From contig WPIO01000059.1 in the NCBI GenBank assembly GCA_009760855.2, positions 2,436,001-2,500,000 of the forward strand: 64,000 nucleotides of DNA. The letters are read 5' to 3'. The position numbers and the translations under genes are program-made. The notes under the pieces were generated by a model that had not been told where the DNA came from, searched no databases, and saw nothing but the letters and a program-made list of their open reading frames with translations. Source of the DNA: Cristatella mucedo. Taxonomy: Eukaryota > Bryozoa > Phylactolaemata > Cristatellidae. Below, piece by piece: positions 47,917-60,089 of the stretch. The stretch's first letter is position 1, and each line of letters opens with the position of its first letter.

Positions 47917-48450
47917 CTGCGATAATAATAATAATAATGCACTTGATAAAGACCCTCAGAGAACTGAATCTCTTTCTAGGCGCTTTACATTTACTGCAAA
48001 GGGAAATGCAATTGAATGGTGAGTAAAATCATGCTTGATAAACAAACAAAATGAATAACATGGTTAGGGGTGACATGCACTGGGTCAGCATGCAAATGTG
48101 GCTAGTGGCAGCATGCACAGTGTCAGCACGCATAAGCACATCAAGGACGAATCACAGGGACCCACTAAATGCTTTCCTAAATAGGTGTGTTTTGAGGTTC
48201 CTTTTAAATGTGGTCAGGTCAGGGGATGTTCTCACGCAGGTCGGGAGGGAGTTCCAGGCTTTGGGAGCATACGAACTAAATGCACGGTCTCCAAAGGATT
48301 TGAGGTGAGAGATAGGCTGGAGCCAAAGAATGAAGTGACCTAAAAGTGAGCGACAAAACCTTGAAGTCGATCCGTTGCTTGACTGGTAGCCAGTGCAGGT
48401 CGGCGAGAAGTGTTGTAATGTGGCAACTGTGACGCTCACGACAGACAAGC
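47917..48450 (-). mobile_element. LINE-A1 copy with internal deletion
   Basis: AATAAT tail, hairpin (GACCCTCAGAGAACTG...TTTCTAGGCGC), 3' UTR and ORF2 C-terminus. At about 48306 roughly 85 bp present in 10301-11027 are missing. Cut off at 48450 by CpG-rich sequence. Confidence 0.85.
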
Positions 48451-48451
48451 C

Positions 48452-50179
48452 GCTCTAGCGGCGGAGCTTTTGAATGACTCGCCACGTCATGACGCTACGC
48501 TCCCTCAATATCAGGTCGTACGCAGCCTTCGGCGGCAGCAGCAGCGAGCGGCCGCCGCGGCCGGCCTAATCCGTCCGGCGAGACACGTGACCGGCAAAGA
48601 AGGCGTCCTGAAGCGAGAATGAGTAGCCGCACTTCCTCCCCGCTTTAGAGAGCTGCACGCACGCCGAGCAGCCTCGATGCGCCGCGCAGCTACAATGCGC
48701 CAACCGCAGCAGCAGAGCGGGGCAGCAATAAAGGGGCTGGTGCAGCTCGGAATCCGACAGCTCTTGCGCAGTAAACGTGGACCGGTAATATTTCACGGAG
48801 ACGCGGAGGCTCAGCAGCACCGGCCGCAGGGTACTCCTTCGAGGAAGCTGGATGCTCGCAGAACGGCGCTCCGATTCGACGCCGCGGCCGCCGCCGCCGC
48901 CAAGCGCGCTAAGTCATTGCATAAGCTACAAACGGGGAGGAGGGGCTGCGACCGCCGCATCCAGTCAGAACGAGGCCGCAAACGAGGCGCTCGAGACAGT
49001 GCAAGTCTCGGCCGCCGCGTGACGAATGCCGGCGTCGCTCCGAGCCTTGGAATCTCGGCTAGCGACTTTTAGGTGCAGCGCCAATGCACGCAGTTAGGCC
49101 GACAGTAGTGTAGCGCGGAGCCGCGGGCGGAGAGAGCGACCGTGGCATAAAAAGTTCGCGTCCTTAGCGAAGAGAGAGAGAGCGGACGGACGCGAGCAGC
49201 TCCACGGGGCTCAAATTACAACGAGGCCAGTAATGGATGCACAACTGCCCAGCTATTTGAGAAGGCTTCGGATTTTAAGCGAACTCAGGCGCAGATCATC
49301 GCATGATCTATTCCTTGTCCCCCATAATTCAGAAACAGCGAGTAGTGATTATCAGCCATAATCTGGTTGATTTAGCGTCGTCCCTTGGAAATGTCGTCAT
49401 CTGGTTGATTTAGCTGCATCTCTCTAAAAAAAAAACCGGGAAAGTCCGTCACGCTGCAAGATGGAGCACTTGCGTCGCGTGGAAAGCTGGCGAACTTCAG
49501 TCAAACGGTGAGATGGCGAAGCGTTGTCTTCCTTGACGGAGCTACTACGACTCTGCGAAGCGAGTCTGTAGGAGCTCGCTCGCTCGCGCGATGGCGGGGC
49601 GCGACGAAGGACGAAGAACGAAGAAGTCCCTACGAGTCCACCCACCGGCAGTGAGCTGCTCGCTGCTATAATTATTATTGCAATTCCAACGTTTAGCAAC
49701 CGGAATAAAAAGCGCTACTAGCAATGAGCTCCGATCTCGTGAAATCAGCCGCTAAGCAAACACTGAGCTTGCTATCGTTGATTTAGAATATCCTCCAATA
49801 GCAGCCTCCGCCGTGACGTGTGTTATTTGACGTCCACCGTTGTGCGCCCTTAGAATAGATGTAATAGATAGCAGCCTCCACCGTGACGGCGGCCGCACGG
49901 AGTCAGTGGCTAGGAAGTTACCCCACCCGCCCGTTCTAGACAGGGTTTGGTTTCTATTACCGAGGCGTTCCCTTTCATTTTGTGCGCCCTTAGAATAGAT
50001 GCGCACCGACAGTTCTGCTGTCGGTTGAGGTAAGTAAACCTGCCGCCTTCCAAAACTTGATCGCGTCGCGAAGCCCGCAGTCGTTTCAAGGCCATCGACG
50101 CCCAGGCAAGATGTCGGAGCGCGGGAGAAGAATGATGCCCAGTCGCGGTATAGCCATCGTCAATACGTCAATAGATGCC
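48452..50179. promoter_or_regulatory. CpG-rich block 3 and flank
   Basis: 48452-49200 is CpG-dense with NotI-like GCGGCCGC motifs and a TATA-like CATAAAAAG at about 49146. No exon recognised. 49790-50010 has local direct repeats. The remainder holds nothing else. Confidence 0.35.
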
Positions 50180-50468
50180 ATCTATGGTTTCTTACGCAAC
50201 GACATCTACTCTCCAACTGCCGACTATGGCACATCTTTTTCAGCGGTCCTGAACTGCTATTTCTATGCTACTCACTACCTCAACTGCTCTCCTAACTCTG
50301 CTATGCTTCCCACTTTCTCTTTGTTGCGTGAGACGAAGTCTGTTGGCTACCGAATGCGTACCGAAAGCCGCTTGGGCTGTGAGTCCGCTATACAAAACTC
50401 TCCGGCGTAACACCCACATGGTCTTTATGACTTTGTGGAGTTACTGACGGAGATACATTACATGGTCT
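50180..50468 (+). mobile_element. LINE-B 3' fragment
   Basis: Begins at the LRNDIYSPTADYG block and runs through the LINE-B 3' UTR to GGAGATACATTACAT. Very similar to the end of the copy at 63170-63958. Confidence 0.9.
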
Positions 50469-50589
50469 GGGCGTGCTTGCTGCTACTAAGAGCGGCTGAC
50501 CTGCATGAAGATGTGCTACTTCCGCCAGCAGCGGTCCGGTCACAACGGACTAGGCAAGGTTTGTCCCACCCAGGTTGATGTAATCCGCC

Positions 50590-50663
50590 CACCCTCCTAC
50601 AGCGTTTTTAAAGTGGCCAGAAAGAGATTCGGTTCTCTGGGGAGGCCATATAAGCTGTATTAT
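50590..50663 (+). mobile_element. LINE-A 3'-end remnant
   Basis: GTGGCCAGAAAGAGATTCGG, TTCTCTGGGGAGGCCAT and TATTATTATTG: a variant hairpin (GGCC-type outer stem) and tail. Confidence 0.7.
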
Positions 50664-51213
50664 TATTGTGCTCATTAGCCATTGATTACGCGCGCACGCT
50701 GCGGCGTTGTGATTTCCTTCGCATTCCTTGCCTTTCTACGCGCTCGGCTTACGCTGTCAGAACGGGCGGAGGCCGAATCCGCAGGTAGGCCGCCGTGGAG
50801 AGCGAGAGTAATAAGAAATGCCGCCCCTCAATCCGTCATTTGAAACGATCTTAGGAAGCTGAGACCTGTCAAAACAAGAAGGCATTGAAAGTCGACAAGC
50901 ACTCGCGGAGCAGAGCTCGCGGAGCAGAGCTCGCGGTGCTAAATAAATTGTGCGGCGGCGACGGCGCAGCGAGTCGATTAATTATAGATTGCAGCAGCAC
51001 ACCTACGCGCGCCTATAAGCGCTGTAACATTTTCCATGAATCGGCGCCGCCTTGTGGCGGCGGCGGCGGCGGCGGCGGCGGCGATGCACACTAGTCACCA
51101 CCGTGCGTGCGTGCGTCAACCTAAGCCTTAATGTTCACGAAGCCTGCTCCTTCAAAGAAAGAACGCAACGTCCGTCGCTCTGCGAGGCCGCGACATCAGA
51201 CCGCGGTCAGCGC

Positions 51214-51257
<44 letters not shown>

Positions 51258-51800
51258 TGAGCGAAGCTTCCAGCGGACGGCGCCGGCGGAAGCTGGGGGC
51301 GCGACGCGTCCTCGGCGAGCACCCCAAGGGGCGTGTCCGAGGGGGCGGGGTAGGGGGAAGAGGAGCGTCCACTCGATCGCGAGGCCGGTCCCCGCTCGGC
51401 CAATATGGCTTCGAGGTAGCGACGCAGCAGCAGACGGCGCCCGCCGGAAGTGCTCGAGGAGGCGGCGAGGCGCGCCTTTCGCAGCTTCGCTGAGCTCCGG
51501 TGGCCTCGACGACGCGGCGGATGGACCGTCATAGCTGACCGTCATGGCGGCGGCGGCGGCGGACGAGCAGCGACGTTTAACATCTCAGCGGCACGGGTGG
51601 AGGTAGTGGGCGTAGTGTGCGACAGCGAATCCTAGGGGAGGAAAGGTCGCGACAGGATCGCTTCGCTTACGTGTCAGGCTCTATCCTACTCCCAGCAGCT
51701 GGAGTCGTCAGGTCGCTGACCCCGTGTGCTGACCCGGAACCGCGTTTCTTCGCACGAATAAGGAACAATTAAAGAAGCTGTATCTGCAATCTGTAAAGTC
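50664..51800. promoter_or_regulatory. CpG-rich block 4 with GGC and CTG runs
   Basis: CpG-dense; contains a GGC run (about 51055-51083), (CTG)13, a CCAAT box (51399-51403, in GGCCAATATGG) and another GGC run near 51545. Open frames in several phases result from GC composition. Probably a promoter or first-exon island of an unidentified gene. Confidence 0.4.
51215..51253 (+). repeat. (CTG)13 repeat
   Basis: Thirteen CTG units followed by TTGCTG, within CpG-rich block 4. Reads poly-Leu on + and poly-Gln on - frames. Confidence 0.97.
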
Positions 51801-52224
51801 GCTTTGCCACGCATCGGCAAGACTACGTCAGCGCCGCTGCGAGGTGGTCACGTGGTGTATAGGGTGTGGTAGGGAAGACCAGAACTGCTACGGGCGCTGC
51901 GTTTATGGCCGAAGGAAATTAGTGCAAAAGCCGACGCAGCACTCTTATGGAGGAAATACCGTCGTTCTGAACGAGAGTCACATGCACCTGCTGAGGTTTA
52001 CGACGTACGTAGACAAAGGGCTCGAACGGGCGGAGTGTGGCAAAATTAAAGAACGTCCGGTGTCCACATCCGGGTGCCCAGCGCCAGCACCAATGTACCA
52101 CAGCTCTCACAGTTCAACGCCGCAGCACAACTCAACTGCCAGCCTCGAATCCAAGGGTGAAGCTCAACTTCCATGCTCAACGTCTAGAAGATAATTCAAT
52201 GGTTTGGTTCAATGCTTGGAGCTA
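51801..52224. other. Unassigned open frame region
   Basis: A 116-codon frame (51844-52194, +) overlaps a shorter minus frame. No domain recognised. Confidence 0.3.
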
Positions 52225-52870
52225 AGCTGGCATAATAATAATAATAATAATAGTAATAATGCAGTTGATATAGGACCCTCAGAGAACTCAATCGCTTTCT
52301 AGGCACTTTACATTTGCAGCAAAGGAAGCACGATTAAATGGTTAGTGGTAGCATGCTCAATAAACAACAGGAATAACATGGTTAGGGGTGACATGCACAG
52401 GGTCAGCATGCAAGTTTGGTTAGTGGCTGGATGCACTGTATCAGCACGCATTAGCACATAAAGGTCGAATCACAGGCACCCACTAAATGCCGTCACAAAT
52501 TGATGCGTTTTTAGTTTCTTTTAAATGTGGACAAGTCAGGAGATGTCGTGACGCAGGTCGGAAGTGACTTCCAGGTTTTGGAAGCATACGAACTAAAGGC
52601 ACGGTCTCCAAAAATTTGAGGTTCGTACGTGGTATTTGAGGTTCGTACGTGGTATTTGAGGTTCGTACGTGGTATTTGAGGTTCGTACGTGGTATTTGAG
52701 GTTCGTACGTGGTATAGGTAAATGATTAGATTCCGTAAAGCACGTGGTAAGATGCTCAGCCTGGTGGGGGAGTATCTCTGATAGGTAGGCTGGAGCCAAA
52801 GAATGAAGTGACCCAAAAATTATTGAATGACAGAACCTTAAAGTCGATGCGTTGCTTAACTGCCAGTGCA
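52225..52870 (-). mobile_element. LINE-A2 copy with internal tandem
   Basis: AATAAT tail, hairpin (GGACCCTCAGAGAACTC...TTTCTAGGCAC), A2 3' UTR and ORF2 C-terminus, with a five-fold 20-bp tandem inside the coding part. Confidence 0.88.
52616..52715 (-). repeat. 20-bp tandem, five exact units
   Basis: Unit TTGAGGTTCGTACGTGGTAT repeated five times. Other LINE-A copies have a single unit here. Confidence 0.97.
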
Positions 52871-53304
52871 CGGCAATCCAATGACCTCGCCTCTAATACC
52901 ACCTAGCTGTAGACTACGGCACACACCCATTAATTATCATTCAGGTACCGAGAACCATGCATGCTGCAGCCATACACTCTGACCGACTTGGAGCGCTATC
53001 AGTTCACCGGGGCCATGTGGTAGCGCGGTCAAGTGGTGTACAGAATCCGGCAGCCGTGCTGGAATCTCTCAGATCTCCGTTCGACATATTCGCGAGTTCG
53101 TAGCTGTTGGCTAACATTAAGCAGCAATTAACTTGCAGGGCAGGCAGTTAAAATGGCACACCACGCTTTCACGCGTTCGTCGCCAGTATTCCCTTCTCGC
53201 AAGATGGCAGTGGACGCGATAGACAAACACTGGCACTTCGCACCCACACACCCGCCTGGTTCCAGAGCATAATAATAATAATTATAATATTATTACCATT
53301 ATTA
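52871..53304. other. Intergenic, nothing recognised
   Basis: No gene or repeat; ends in an AATAAT-rich stretch. Confidence 0.4.
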
Positions 53305-53465
53305 TCTGATCCAACCGCCTCATTTTTATAGCGGCAGAAGAGCCTTAACGGCTATCACCACCGCTTGTGACTGGCAGTGAATGATTGCCCACAGCAGGAT
53401 TTGAACCCACGACCTCGGTTGTGACGAGCGAGCACGTTAGGAGTCTCTAGTCGAGTAGCCTCTCT
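53305..53465 (-). mobile_element. SINE-1, minus strand, near full length
   Basis: CCGCCTCATTTTTATAGCGG, CCTTAACGGCTATCACCACC and a reversed head with GGATTTGAACCCACGACC. Confidence 0.85.
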
Positions 53466-53667
53466 GCCAAGCAATCCTGTGGTGCAAAAGTAAGCCCACC
53501 TGGCGGTGCGTGCTGACGCGAAATGCGAATGGCGCAGAATGCGAATTAAATCCCGCCGGCGGAGCATCAGAGAGCTTTGTGGCCATCAAAAGCAGCTGCC
53601 CGAATTGGTCATCGTACGCAAGGTTGATTGAGTGAATAACAATATTAGGAATAAAAGGACCAAAAAT

Positions 53668-53835
53668 ATCAGCTGATTCAAACACCTCAGTTGAGTAGCG
53701 GTATATACGAGCCTTAACGGCTATCGCCCAAGCGCTTTCGGTCGGCAATACAAGATCGCCCGGCTGCAGGACACGAACCCACGACCCGAGTCGTGAAGAG
53801 CGAGCACCCTGACCTCCAGGGCTAAGACCCAGCGG
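53668..53835 (-). mobile_element. SINE-1, minus strand, near full length
   Basis: Second copy 200 bp from the previous one, same orientation: CCTTAACGGCTATCGCCC, GGACACGAACCCACGACC. Confidence 0.85.
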
Positions 53836-54463
53836 CTTCTGTAGCTGCCCAGCTCGGCCAATGAATGCTCGACGTCAAGCCGCGGCCTTCGCCTTAGCGC
53901 ACGCACTGCTCGCTGCGTCGCTGCGTCGCTGCGTCGCGCCACCGACCGGTGGCTGGTCAATGCCAGCGAACGCGGCCGCGGGCTGTGGCGGCAGCGGCGG
54001 ACGCCCAGAGCGACTGGAAGCGACTTCGCAGCCGCGCCCGCGCGCAGTTCCGCCTGCGACCGGGTTGCGAAATCTTAGTTTAGTTACGCTAGTTGTCGTT
54101 AATTTCGCAATGCGCTGCTTAAGTTAGCCCCTCCGCACGGGCACTCGTCGCTAAACAGCCCGCGCGCGGTAGACTGGCACAAGTCACTCTCGGATTCAAT
54201 GGCCGCCGGGAGGGGCCGAGCGGGCGGGTAAGACCACGCTTTCGATTATCACCTTTGACCCGCACCGCGGGCGCCAATGAGCGGACGCGATCGGTGCGCC
54301 CTCCAATGAGGGTTTTATTGGCCGCGGTCTGTCGCCGCCGCAGTGGCCCTTGGCGAAAATTCGCCAGGCGGCGGTGTGTGCCCGCCTGCGGATTCTACCG
54401 CCGCGCCGGCGTTCCAAGTCGCTTCTTGCGCCCAGCGCGCGTTCGGCTGGCTGTCGCCTCGGG

Positions 54464-54605
54464 ATGGGCGCGCCGTCGCAGACGCTCCGACGCTCGGCAG
54501 CAGCGCCGCCGCCGCCGCCGCCGCTGCTGCTGCTGCTGCTGCTGCTCTCCGCTCCGCTCCGCGAGGCGCTCGCCCAGCAGTCTACGACCGTCGGACCATC
54601 CTCCG
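54464..54605 (+). CDS. Putative first coding exon, secreted/membrane protein
   Basis: ATG at 54464 opens 47 codons: a short basic N-region (MGAPSQTLRRSAAA), a proline run, eight leucines, then SAPLREALA|QQSTT, which fits a signal peptide with an AxA-type cleavage site near residue 37. It ends at a good donor, CTCCG|GTGAGT (phase 1). Phase 1 after the signal peptide is common in genes for modular extracellular proteins. The Pro and Leu runs come from CCG and CTG repeats, so repeat slippage could mimic a signal peptide. No downstream exon is recognised before the window ends, so the protein is unidentified. Confidence 0.5.
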
Positions 54606-55586
54606 GTGAGTGCGACCGCGCGGCGCCTGCCGCCGCCGAGCGTATCGCGCTCGCTCGCGCCGGAAATGCCGACGGCGAACCTCGCGGCTTTGTCGGCGAC
54701 GCGGAAGCCCGGCGCCGCCTGCAGCCGCCCGGCTCCTCCAGCCGACGAGTTGCCGCTCTAGCCGAGGCCTCGCCGCTTCGCCGCCGAGAGTCGGGCGGCT
54801 GATGGCGCGGAGAGCGCGGCACGAACCTAAACCGCGCTCTCCGTCCGCGTCTGGTCGACGCGCGGTGACCGCCGCGTCCCGGCCGCGCGCCATGTCAGCT
54901 CGGCGGCGGCGGCGGCCGAGCGATCGCGACGAGCTAGCGGCTGCTCCCGGCTGCTCCTCTGTCCACCCCTCCTCCCCTCTTCTGTCTGCTCCTCTGTCCA
55001 CCCCTCCCCTCCTCGCCCCGTTTCTCCCTCCCCCTGCGGGGAGGCGCAGCGAGCGAGCTAGCTAGCGAGCGATGGGCGGCGCGCGGCGGCGGCAAGCTGC
55101 GACGCTCCGGTCCGAATGACCTCTTCTCGCCGGCTTTTCTCGTCGCGAAGTTGTGGCCGATGTCCGCTGAGCGTATTCCGAGGCGCCCGCCGGCCTCCGG
55201 TATTCGTCCGGCGGGCGCCGATGGGCGCCGACGGGCGCCGGCTTTCGCGGTGTCGTCGCCGGGCGGCCGCCGCCGCACCGCAGGCCACCTGTCGACCTCT
55301 CCCGCCGGTCTGCCGCAGCAGCCCGATCGGATTTCCGAGTTCACTTGGCTTATTGGGACGAGAGTTTTTCAGCCCCGGCCAGGCCGCGCCTGCCGTCTCC
55401 GCCGCGCCGCGCCGCGCCGCCCGTCCGTCCGCTCGCTCGCTCGCTCGCAGCCAGCGCGGAGCGGAGAGTGAGGAGACGGCGCGGCGAGCGCGGCCTTCGT
55501 CCGCGGACGCACTCGGCCGTCTGACCCGCGTCGCCGCCGTCGCCGTCGCCGCCGCCGCCGCGGGCTTTTTGCGAGGCCGGCCGGCG

Positions 55587-55683
55587 GCCGAGCAGCCGAG
55601 CAGCCGAGCAGCCGAGCAGCCGAGCAGCCGAGCAGCCGAGCAGCCGAGCAGCCGAGCAGCCGAGCCGCCGAGCCGCCGAGCAT
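55587..55683 (+). repeat. 8-bp tandem (GCCGAGCA)n
   Basis: About twelve units of GCCGAGCA or GCCGAGCC in the CpG island. Confidence 0.95.
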
Positions 55684-56170
55684 CGGCCAGAGAGCGGCGC
55701 CGCCCGTCCGGCGGCTCACTGACCGTCCGACGCGTAGCGCCCTCTCGGGGAAGAATCTCAGGAAGGCGCGAAGCGCAAGAGCCTCCCTGAGCTCTCCCTG
55801 AGCTGGCGAAGGAGACGCAAACTCGCAACCGCTTTTCGTGTGGCGGCGGCGGCGGCGGCGGCGGCGGCTGGGAGAGGCGTAGCGGGCAGACGAGGAGAGG
55901 CGCTAGCGAGCTAGCGAGCGACGGGCGGCAGCAGGCGCACGGCCAGGAATTAGCGCTCGGCCACGGTCCTCGACCGGGGCCGAGCGCGTGGCAATTAGAA
56001 TAGAGCTTATCCCTCGGGAGCCGGGTGGCGGAGAGCGTGTGCGCCGCCCGCGCGGAGAGTATAATCGAAAGTGTGCGGAAACCATTGCGAGAGTGCAGCG
56101 ACCCGGGCAGCCGCATTCGTGCGGACGATGATGAGCCGGTGAGGGCGGGTCCTCGCGAGCGCCGTCGAAG

Positions 56171-57059
<889 letters not shown>

Positions 57060-57570
57060 ATAATAACAACAATCATAATAATAGTAATAATACATTTGAT
57101 GTAGCGCCCTCAGAGAACTCAGTCGCTTTCTAGGCACTACATTTGATGCAAAGGAAGCACGATCGAATGTTTAGTAGTAGCAAGCTCAATAAACGACAAG
57201 AATAGCATGGTTAGAGGGGTCAAGCACAGGGTCAGCATGCGAGTATGGTTAGTGGCAGCATGCACAGTGCCAGCACACATAAGCACATTAAGAACGAATC
57301 ACAGGGATCCACTAAATGCTGTTATAAATAGATGAGTTTTTAGCTTCTTTTTTCGACTGCGGTCAAGTCAGGGGATGCCGTGCCGGAAGTCGGAAGTGAG
57401 TTCCAGGCTTTGGGAGCATACGAACTAAAGGCACGGTCTGCAAAGAGTTTGAAGTTTGTACGAGGTATATGTTAACGACTAGATTCCGAAAAGCGGTTGG
57501 AACGATGCTTAGCCTGGTGAGGGAGTAGATCTGATAGGTAGGCTGGAGCCAAAGAATGAAGGGACATAGC
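57060..57570 (-). mobile_element. LINE-A2 3' part, minus strand
   Basis: AATAAT tail, hairpin (GCGCCCTCAGAGAACTC...TTTCTAGGCAC), 3' UTR, ORF2 end to the LRSLHSLAPAYL block. Confidence 0.88.
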
Positions 57571-57695
57571 ACTTTACACATTTACATTACACATTACATT
57601 GTATTATCTAATAACACACATTACGTACACATTTACTCTTTACACATACACATATACATTTATACACATTATTTATTACACATACATTTACACAT

Positions 57696-57699
<4 letters not shown>

Positions 57700-57776
<77 letters not shown>

Positions 57777-57777
57777 C
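57700..57777 (+). repeat. (CA)n-(TA)n microsatellite
   Basis: About 62 bp of CA then 16 bp of TA; flanked on the left by imperfect ACATTTACACAT repeats from 57570. Confidence 0.96.
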
Positions 57778-57804
57778 ATCATATTTATGTATAATTCCTG
57801 TGTA

Positions 57805-57845
57805 AAGCACCCTGAGAGAGCATCATCTCTATCTAGGGGCTTCAA
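57805..57845 (-). mobile_element. LINE-A hairpin remnant
   Basis: AAAGCACCCTGAGAGAGC...TATCTAGGGGCTT resembles the reversed LINE-A 3' hairpin. Short and diverged. Confidence 0.45.
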
Positions 57846-58547
57846 GCCTGCCTGGCGGACCTCAGCATTGCGTGCAAGGAGCGGACGGCATTGCAGGCTG
57901 CTCAGCATCGTGGATGTCATTTCCGGGTCGGAAGCCATGTGGTCCCTGTTTCGGAACTGGGAGTCTCGGGTAGCCCCCGTGGCCCCAGCAGGGTAGGGCT
58001 CCTCCGGCTAAGCTACAATAAGTTGTTCAGATATTTAAAATATAAGTCTATATATTAAGTATATATGTGGTTTGATGGCGCTGCTGCGGGTTTATGGATT
58101 ATTGAGGGTTATGGTTTCATGAGGTTATGTTTCAATTGAGGCTGAGTTAGTGCCTGAAGCAGATAAGGGGCAGCGGGAACTCGGTGCAGGAGAGGACGGT
58201 CGCAAGCCGTCGCGTTGGTTGCGAGCCCAAATACACAGTTGTTCTTGGACATTGAGTGCTGCAGTACCACTACCTACTTGCTGTCGGGGCGTCAAACCAC
58301 AATACATGTATATACACATTTTCATGACATTGGGGCAATTAAGCATCCACCCAACATGTGATGACGGAGGAGCTCAAACCTGAGGGGAAATCTGCACCGA
58401 TTTAGGAGGAAAGTCGGTAGTGTCAACGCAGCTTCAGACCAGCTCGTGACGGAGAAGCCAGCAATGCCGTTTGCCCAAGTGTCGATGCGAAAATATAAGG
58501 CAGCTTCCGCGGGGGGGGGGGGGGGGGCTGCAGCGGCTGCACGGGCT
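57846..58547. other. Intergenic; G17 tract
   Basis: No gene recognised. G17 at 58511-58527. Confidence 0.4.
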
Positions 58548-58730
58548 ACCCCTCTCCTGTGACCCCTCCCCCTCTCACGTGACTAATTCCCTTCTCATGT
58601 GACCCCTCCCCTCTCACGTGACCCCTCTCCCATGACCCCTCCCCCTCTTCTGTGACCTCTTCCCCTCTCATGTGACCCCTCCCCCTCTCTTGTGACTCCC
58701 TCTCCTGTGACCCCCTCCCCCTCTGCAGTT
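58548..58730 (+). repeat. GTGACC-type pyrimidine minisatellite
   Basis: About nine imperfect units around CTCTCATGTGACCCCTCCCC, with variable C/T content; some units carry CACGTGAC. Confidence 0.9.
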
Positions 58731-59644
58731 GCATACTGACGCAGTGCGAAACGCCCACGCTGAGACGCAGGGGCTGGAGTGGGCATGGAGAACTAGCGCA
58801 GGTCGTGATTTCGAGAGAGAAGAAAAATAGGAATCTTGGGAGAGCAGGAATCCTGCACAAATCTGACGAAGGCCCACTGCACTGTATGTCCGCAAGTCAA
58901 TGAGTCTCTGTAGCTAGATGGCTCGGGGCTGACCGGGCAGTCTGTGTTCTACACTGGAGTGTGACCACTTGTGGTTGAATTTGGTTGAGACGATGCAGAG
59001 CAGAAGCCCCCTTTTTTCAAGTATGTGTACGCGAAAGCGCTGACCACTGACTTTATCTGGATTGAATTGCTTTATTTCTGCCTTTCGCGAATCTCCAGCT
59101 GACACGACTCTTATATAAATAAATGAATAGATAATAAGTAAACATGTACATTAGCCGGGTGGAGCCCTGCGACTCGCAGCTCAGGAAGCCGTACCGTGTT
59201 CCGGTCTGAACTCGGACCTCGGTATGGTCCGGTCTTCTCGGTATGGTTTCACCTGCTTTACAAAATCTGCCAGCTTTCGCGTCACTGGATTGAGTTTTTC
59301 TGTAAGTTTGTGGTAGGTTCGGTATAGGAAGGCTGCTTACTAACTTTGGTTTTCAAACGCCGAATAAACAGCTGCCGTTAGGGGAATGACTTTTAAACGT
59401 TGCACATAGGTAGTAGTGGCAGTGCTCTAAAATAAAGTGCAGGCTTGTATTCATAGATCAATTTCTTTCCCCTGAATTTCTGAGACAAAGACTCCAGTCT
59501 CAGTTTGGGGTTTTTGTGTGCACCCGAAAAACTCCACCTTGGTGGGGGACGATCCCAACGCCTGTGTTTTTCAGTTGATTGGTTCAACGATTGAGCCAGA
59601 AAGACTACTGCCCCACTGTTATCACGACTGGGGCTACAGCACTG
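58731..59644. other. Intergenic, nothing recognised
   Basis: Short frames without domains. Confidence 0.4.
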
Positions 59645-60065
59645 GCCTTTTGGTAAAACACAACATTGCAAAATGTTTGGGCCTGCTTAGATAGGAAAAC
59701 CACAGCCGAGTGGTTTCATGCGTTTGTTTGTGACGTCATGTCTCGACTTTTGTAACTCACTGCCTGCATTGACTTCCACATATTGTCACTTGCCTTTAGG
59801 TCCCTTCATTCTCTTGCTCCACCTATCAGAAATACTTCCAGGAGACCGTGCCTTTAGTTCGTATGATCTCAAAGTCTAAAGCTCATTGCCGACCGACGTC
59901 CCGACATCCACTGATGTCACGAGACCATCTGAATTGACGTTTAAAAATAATCTAAAAACACATTTTCCTCACAGGATTTGTCGGGTAAATTGTCTTTTGT
60001 GTGCTTATGCTACCACTTACCACATTTACATGTTGAAACAGTGTCAGAATCGGTTCTGCCAGCCT
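59645..60065 (+). mobile_element. LINE-A copy with internal deletions
   Basis: GTTTGGGCCTGCTTAGATAG, TTTCATGCGTTTG, GTCTCGACTTTTGTAACTC, then a jump to GGTCCCTTCATTCTCTTG and on to the ORF2 end. The hairpin is missing; LINE-B follows. Confidence 0.75.
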
Positions 60066-60089
60066 ATCTGTCCGGCAGACGAGACATTG

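Larger units (their letters stand above)
53836..56160. promoter_or_regulatory. Large CpG island (block 5)
   Basis: The most GC- and CpG-dense stretch of the window, over 2 kb, with many GC-box-like motifs and no TATA element near the likely start. Contains the putative signal-peptide exon at 54464-54605. Numerous long frames on both strands are composition artefacts. Confidence 0.6.

Noticed and set aside
51152-51545. Poly-Gln or poly-Leu protein around the CTG repeat
   Set aside because: Every frame is open because of GC content and the triplet repeat; no splice or domain support.
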